64,000 bases of DNA from Posidoniimonas corsicana (GTDB lineage Bacteria > Planctomycetota > Planctomycetia > Pirellulales > Lacipirellulaceae): assembly GCF_007859765.1 (NCBI RefSeq), contig NZ_SIHJ01000001.1, forward strand, positions 1,302,767 through 1,366,766. Direction: 5' to 3'. Position numbers and translations under genes: made by a program. The notes under the pieces are model-generated. The model had not been told where the DNA came from. It did no database searches and was given only the letters and a program-made list of their open reading frames with translations. Each line of letters starts with the position of its first letter. The first letter of the stretch is position 1. This document shows positions 60,651 to 64,000 of the stretch, in pieces.

Positions 60651-62354
60651 ATGGCGACACCACAGGTACGTCTCCCTCTTCCGCTGCGACGCCGCTTGCC
60701 CCTCGCCCTGACCGCCATCGCCTGCCTAGCCACAACGCCGGGCATGGCGCAGATCGTCATCAACGAAGTGGTCAAAGAAGAACGGACCGCCGGGAGCAGC
60801 TCGGTCGACCCCGACACCCGAGAGTTTGTCGAGTTGTACAACGCTGGCGATACGGCGGTGAATCTCCAGGACTGGACGGTCGGGCAGGTTGACCTCTCCA
60901 CCGGCGTAGAAGACTTTGTCGACCCCCTCCCCAACTTTATGCTGAATCCCGGCGAGTACTTCGTCATCGGCGGCGGGTCCGCTGGCAATGTTGACTTCAG
61001 CCCGTTCCCAGACAACATCTGGGATGACATTTCTCCCAAGATGCTCGAGCTACGCGACAACACGACGAACCTAGTTGACGCGGTGGCCTACGAGGTATTT
61101 AGGACGGGCACCGCGGGTCTGTCTGCGATCTCTGCGGATCAGCTCGCGCAGATCGGCCGCGGGTTCCAAGGGCAGCTGATCTCCATGAACGCCAGCTCGC
61201 CCAACGAACGCATTTCGTGGTCACGCTACCGAGACGGCGTCGACACCAACCAGAACGGAATCGACTTCGGCATGCTGCCGCTATCGCCGGGCGCGTCGAA
61301 CAACCTGCCGCACGCAGCGGCGCATCAGGTTCCCGATGTCGACGGAGCGTCGATCAATTCGGCGTTGTCCGACGACTACTACGCGTCCTTCTTGATGCCC
61401 CGAGTCGTTGACCCAGCAGTGGCCTCCGGGATCAACCCTCGCGCAATCCCAGCTTCGCCCCAGGGCGGCAACGCGATCGTCGCGTGGGACGAGACGGGCG
61501 GCGGCAATGCCGCGTTCAGCAAGTCGACCGCGGACAGCTACGATATCTACGCATACTTTGACACCACTCCTCTGGGTGTGTCGGTGGACACGAACGACGA
61601 AGAATGGGAAACCACCGCCTACGGCATCGGTTCGACCGACCCGTTCTTTGGCCACCCCGATCCGTCCGGTGGCATATTCGTCGAGGGCAGCGTGCTGCAG
61701 AACGGCAGCACCGGCATCGGCTGGGTCTACCAGCAGTACGACAACCCCGGTGACGACGCGTTGGACTTCACACGTCTGATGCTGGTTGAGTTTGGCGCTG
61801 GCGGCAACGCGACAGCCGAAGCCGCCGAGTGGAACGTGATCGAGACGCTCGACCTTTCAGCAGTCGACGCTGGCTGGTACCGGCTCTCCGTCGACTACGA
61901 CCCGACCACCGGCGATGTCGAAGCAATCTTCGACGACCAGACCTTCACTTTCACGACCGGAATCGACCAACGGGGATCATTCTTCATCGGTTACCGAGAA
62001 GGCATTACCAGCCAGGGCGACCGTTTCGACAAGCTGAACCCGCCGATCTACGACATCTACGTAGAAGCCGGCGGCGGCCTCATCGGCGACTATAATGGCG
62101 ACGGCGTCGTCGACGCTGCCGACTATACCGTTTGGCGTGACACCCTCGGGGACACGGTGACTCCAGGCGAGGGCGCCGACGGAGACGGCAACGGCATGAT
62201 CGACTCCGGCGACTACGCCGAGTGGGTAGCGAACTTTGGCGCCACGGCCCCCGGCCCTGAGGCATCACAAGCCGCGCCCGAGCCTGCGGGACTGGTATTG
62301 CTGTGTGTGCTTGCCACCGGCGCCGCCGCACGCCGCCGTCGCTTGGCCAACTAA
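60651..62354 (+). CDS. Lamin-tail domain protein with dockerin repeats and PEP-CTERM
   Basis: 567 residues. Signal peptide to 33 (TTPGMAQ). Lamin-tail domain 35-150: IVINEVVKEE, EFVELYNAGDTAVNLQDWTV, MLNPGEYFVIGGG, the immunoglobulin-like fold used outside cells to bind DNA, membrane or to anchor enzymes. The middle 260-475 is beta-rich and unassigned. Dockerin-like repeats (GDYNGDGVVDAADYTVWRD, ADGDGNGMIDSGDYAEWVA) at 480-530 and a PEP-CTERM tail (AAPEPAGLVLLCVL then RRRR). Surface-exposed structural or adhesive role is likely. Confidence 0.88.
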   Translation: MATPQVRLPLPLRRRLPLALTAIACLATTPGMAQIVINEVVKEERTAGSSSVDPDTREFVELYNAGDTAVNLQDWTVGQVDLSTGVEDFVDPLPNFMLNPGEYFVIGGGSAGNVDFSPFPDNIWDDISPKMLELRDNTTNLVDAVAYEVFRTGTAGLSAISADQLAQIGRGFQGQLISMNASSPNERISWSRYRDGVDTNQNGIDFGMLPLSPGASNNLPHAAAHQVPDVDGASINSALSDDYYASFLMPRVVDPAVASGINPRAIPASPQGGNAIVAWDETGGGNAAFSKSTADSYDIYAYFDTTPLGVSVDTNDEEWETTAYGIGSTDPFFGHPDPSGGIFVEGSVLQNGSTGIGWVYQQYDNPGDDALDFTRLMLVEFGAGGNATAEAAEWNVIETLDLSAVDAGWYRLSVDYDPTTGDVEAIFDDQTFTFTTGIDQRGSFFIGYREGITSQGDRFDKLNPPIYDIYVEAGGGLIGDYNGDGVVDAADYTVWRDTLGDTVTPGEGADGDGNGMIDSGDYAEWVANFGATAPGPEASQAAPEPAGLVLLCVLATGAAARRRRLAN

Positions 62355-62395
62355 TCGAGGCCACTGCCAACTATCGCCACAAGTCCTTCCAGCAC

Positions 62396-62425
62396 GGGCC
62401 AAGGCCGACTCTCCGGCCTTGGCCC
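62396..62425 (+). terminator. Terminator-like hairpin after the lamin-tail gene
   Basis: GGGCCAAGGCCG (62396-62407) pairs perfectly with CGGCCTTGGCCC (62414-62425) over a 6-base loop ACTCTC; the downstream TCGCTGTTGTCTT is T-rich but interrupted. Located 42 bases after the stop. Confidence 0.7.
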
Positions 62426-62491
62426 TCGCTGTTGTCTTGCCTTGAGTGCCCCCTGCCGGGCAAAGCGAACCTCCCTGCCGAGTACCCTGCG

Positions 62492-64000
62492 ATGCAACTA
62501 GCCCGTCATGCACTTCACACTGGCCTTCAGGTTGGGGCCCTGCTGCTCGTCACAATGGCGTGCTTGATCGCGTCCAGAGCTGTCGGTTCGGAGTTTGACC
62601 GCCAGGCCTTTAACGCCATCGGCCCGCTGGTCGAAAAGGCTATAGAAAGAGGGGAACTACCGGGCTGCGTCGTCGCGATTGGCGATCGACAGGGGATCGA
62701 GTTCCTGGCGGCGTTCGGAGACCGTTCGGTTGAGCCGGAGCGGGCGGCGATGACCACCGACACGGTGTTCGACCTGGCGTCGCTGACAAAGCCCGTCGCC
62801 ACAGCGACGAGCGTCATGCGGCTGCTGGAACGCGGACAGCTTAGGCTGCGTGACAAGGCCGCGGACTTTATTCCGGGGTTCGGTCAAAACGGCAAGCGGG
62901 AGATCACCATCGAACAACTGCTGACGCACGCCAGCGGGCTGATACCCGACAACCCGCTGGCCGACTACCGGGACGGGCCCGAGCTGGCGTGGGAGCGCAT
63001 CAACCAGCTGAAGCCGGTCGTCACGCCGGGCACGGAGTTCAAGTACTCCGACGTCAACTTCCTGGTTCTGGGACGCATCGTGGAGCAGATCAGCGGGAAG
63101 CCACTCAACGAGTTTGCCGCCGCTGAGATCTACCGCCCGCTCGGGATGAGTGAAACGGGCTACCTGCCAGGTGAGTCGCTTCAGAAGCGCGCCGCCCCCC
63201 ACACGAAGCGCCCTGAGGGCGGATGGATTGTGGGCGAAGTGCACGACCCCCGCGCGGCGTTGCTGGGCGGCGTCGCAGGCCACGCGGGGCTGTTCAGCAC
63301 CGCTGAGGACCTGTCACGGTACGCTCGCATGATGCTCGCCGGCGGCGCGCTCGACGGGGCGGCTATTCTTGGCAATGCGACCGTCGAAGAGATGACCCGC
63401 GGCCGCGACGTCGACGGCAACCTCCGCGGGCTCGGCTGGGACTCCAACAGCGTCTATTCCCGCAACCGCGGAGAGCTGATGTCCAACTCGGCCTTCGGTC
63501 ACGGGGGCTTCACCGGCACCGGGATGTGGATCGACCCCGGCAACGACCTCTTCGTGATCTTCCTCTCCAACCGCCTGCACCCCGACGACGACGGCTCGGT
63601 CAACGACCTCATCGGCCGCATCAGCACGATCGCCTGCGCCGCGATCCGACCGGACGCCAGCACTAGTGCGGCGCCGCATCAAGCCGAAGCCCGCGTCCGA
63701 CTGGGCGTTGATCAGCTGCAGGCCGACGGGTTCGAGACCCTGCAGGGCAAGCGGGTAGGGCTGATCACCAACCACACAGGCGTCAACAGCCGCGGCGTGC
63801 GTACGATCGACCTGCTGGCGGACGCCGAAGGGGTCGAACTGGTGAGGCTGTTCAGCCCCGAGCACGGGCCGAGCGGCGTACTGGACCACGGCGGGATCAA
63901 GGACGCCAAGGACGAGAAGACTGGCCTGCCGATCGCCAGCCTGTACGGCGAGCGGCGCAAGCCCGCGCCCGAGCAGCTCCAGGACCTAGACGCCCTGGTG
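62492..64000 (+). CDS. Beta-lactamase-fold hydrolase fused to NamZ/DUF1343 domain, 3' end cut
   Basis: 503 codons from ATG 62492, open to the window edge. Signal-anchor helix 10-30. Serine hydrolase domain 45-385 of the class C beta-lactamase/esterase type: S97-L-T-K100, the Y185-S-D motif and H337-G-G, so the active site is complete. After a short linker, a DUF1343 domain begins at 400: RLGVDQLQADGFETLQGKRV, GLITNHTGVNSRG and LFSPEHGPSG, the signature of NamZ exo-N-acetylmuramidases (GH171). In Firmicutes these two activities are neighbouring genes for cell-wall recycling; here they are one chain. The full protein should reach about 800 residues. Confidence 0.88.
   Translation, partial: MQLARHALHTGLQVGALLLVTMACLIASRAVGSEFDRQAFNAIGPLVEKAIERGELPGCVVAIGDRQGIEFLAAFGDRSVEPERAAMTTDTVFDLASLTKPVATATSVMRLLERGQLRLRDKAADFIPGFGQNGKREITIEQLLTHASGLIPDNPLADYRDGPELAWERINQLKPVVTPGTEFKYSDVNFLVLGRIVEQISGKPLNEFAAAEIYRPLGMSETGYLPGESLQKRAAPHTKRPEGGWIVGEVHDPRAALLGGVAGHAGLFSTAEDLSRYARMMLAGGALDGAAILGNATVEEMTRGRDVDGNLRGLGWDSNSVYSRNRGELMSNSAFGHGGFTGTGMWIDPGNDLFVIFLSNRLHPDDDGSVNDLIGRISTIACAAIRPDASTSAAPHQAEARVRLGVDQLQADGFETLQGKRVGLITNHTGVNSRGVRTIDLLADAEGVELVRLFSPEHGPSGVLDHGGIKDAKDEKTGLPIASLYGERRKPAPEQLQDLDALV

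Overview
The window is high-GC and almost entirely coding. It reads as a chromosomal segment of a planctomycete, most likely order Pirellulales (Lacipirellulaceae-like). Evidence: two DUF1559-type pseudopilin-like proteins (16094-17032, 59173-60276); secreted proteins ending in dockerin-like repeats plus PEP-CTERM sorting tails (24488-25435, 57200-58774, 60651-62354); FHA-linked signalling enzymes; a large Pkn-type kinase with TPRs; many secreted proteins of no known family. There is no rRNA, no tRNA I can recognise, no CRISPR array and no prophage. Three genes touch or cross structural oddities: the first and last genes are cut by the window edges, and a small transposase sits at 34660-35205.

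Layout. 1-5253 (minus): a run of FHA-GAF-cyclase, FHA-GAF-PP2C phosphatase, NAD kinase and a secreted protein cut by the left edge. 5493-8792 (plus): tandem paralogous outer-membrane-barrel-like proteins, then a Ser/Thr kinase (8880-11615). 11643-18333: Na/Pi symporter, small conserved proteins, ABM monooxygenase, cupin, DUF1559 protein with a companion lipoprotein, SDR. 18337-23634: GH88-like hydrolase coupled to the SDR, divergent from a glycan cluster of two paralogous 271-residue glycosyltransferases bracketing a methyltransferase and a GT8 enzyme. 23680-31011: ICMT-like protein, secreted cyclophilin, a structured intergenic element, lipid-kinase-like protein, metal-type KdsA, a degenerate transglutaminase-like lipoprotein and a BASS transporter. 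31452-34604: rpmE, prfA, prmC, DUF4261. 34612-35320: RAYT-like transposase bracketed by two inverted REP-like hairpins. 35344-45403: secreted and membrane proteins, an NMT1/THI5-type ABC importer, a SelA-like pseudoenzyme and a tail-specific protease. 46075-52653 (minus): a complete TolC/adaptor/MacB-type efflux set. 52777-64000: Na/Ca antiporter, LexA, two HtrA-like proteins (one a pseudoprotease with a PDZ domain inside the protease fold), M14 peptidase, DUF1559 protein, lamin-tail protein, and a beta-lactamase-fold/NamZ fusion cut by the right edge.

The most unusual items are the PDZ-split pseudoprotease (56119-57225), the SelA homologue whose PLP lysine position is glycine (40522-41949), the transposase/REP unit (34612-35320), and two intergenic clusters of inverted repeats sharing the core GGACAAAA (31124-31289 and 45840-45991). 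I see no single large unknown operon; the novelty lies in individual proteins and in intergenic structured DNA. Everything here comes from reading the sequence by eye; no database search was run, and family names are recognition of motifs.
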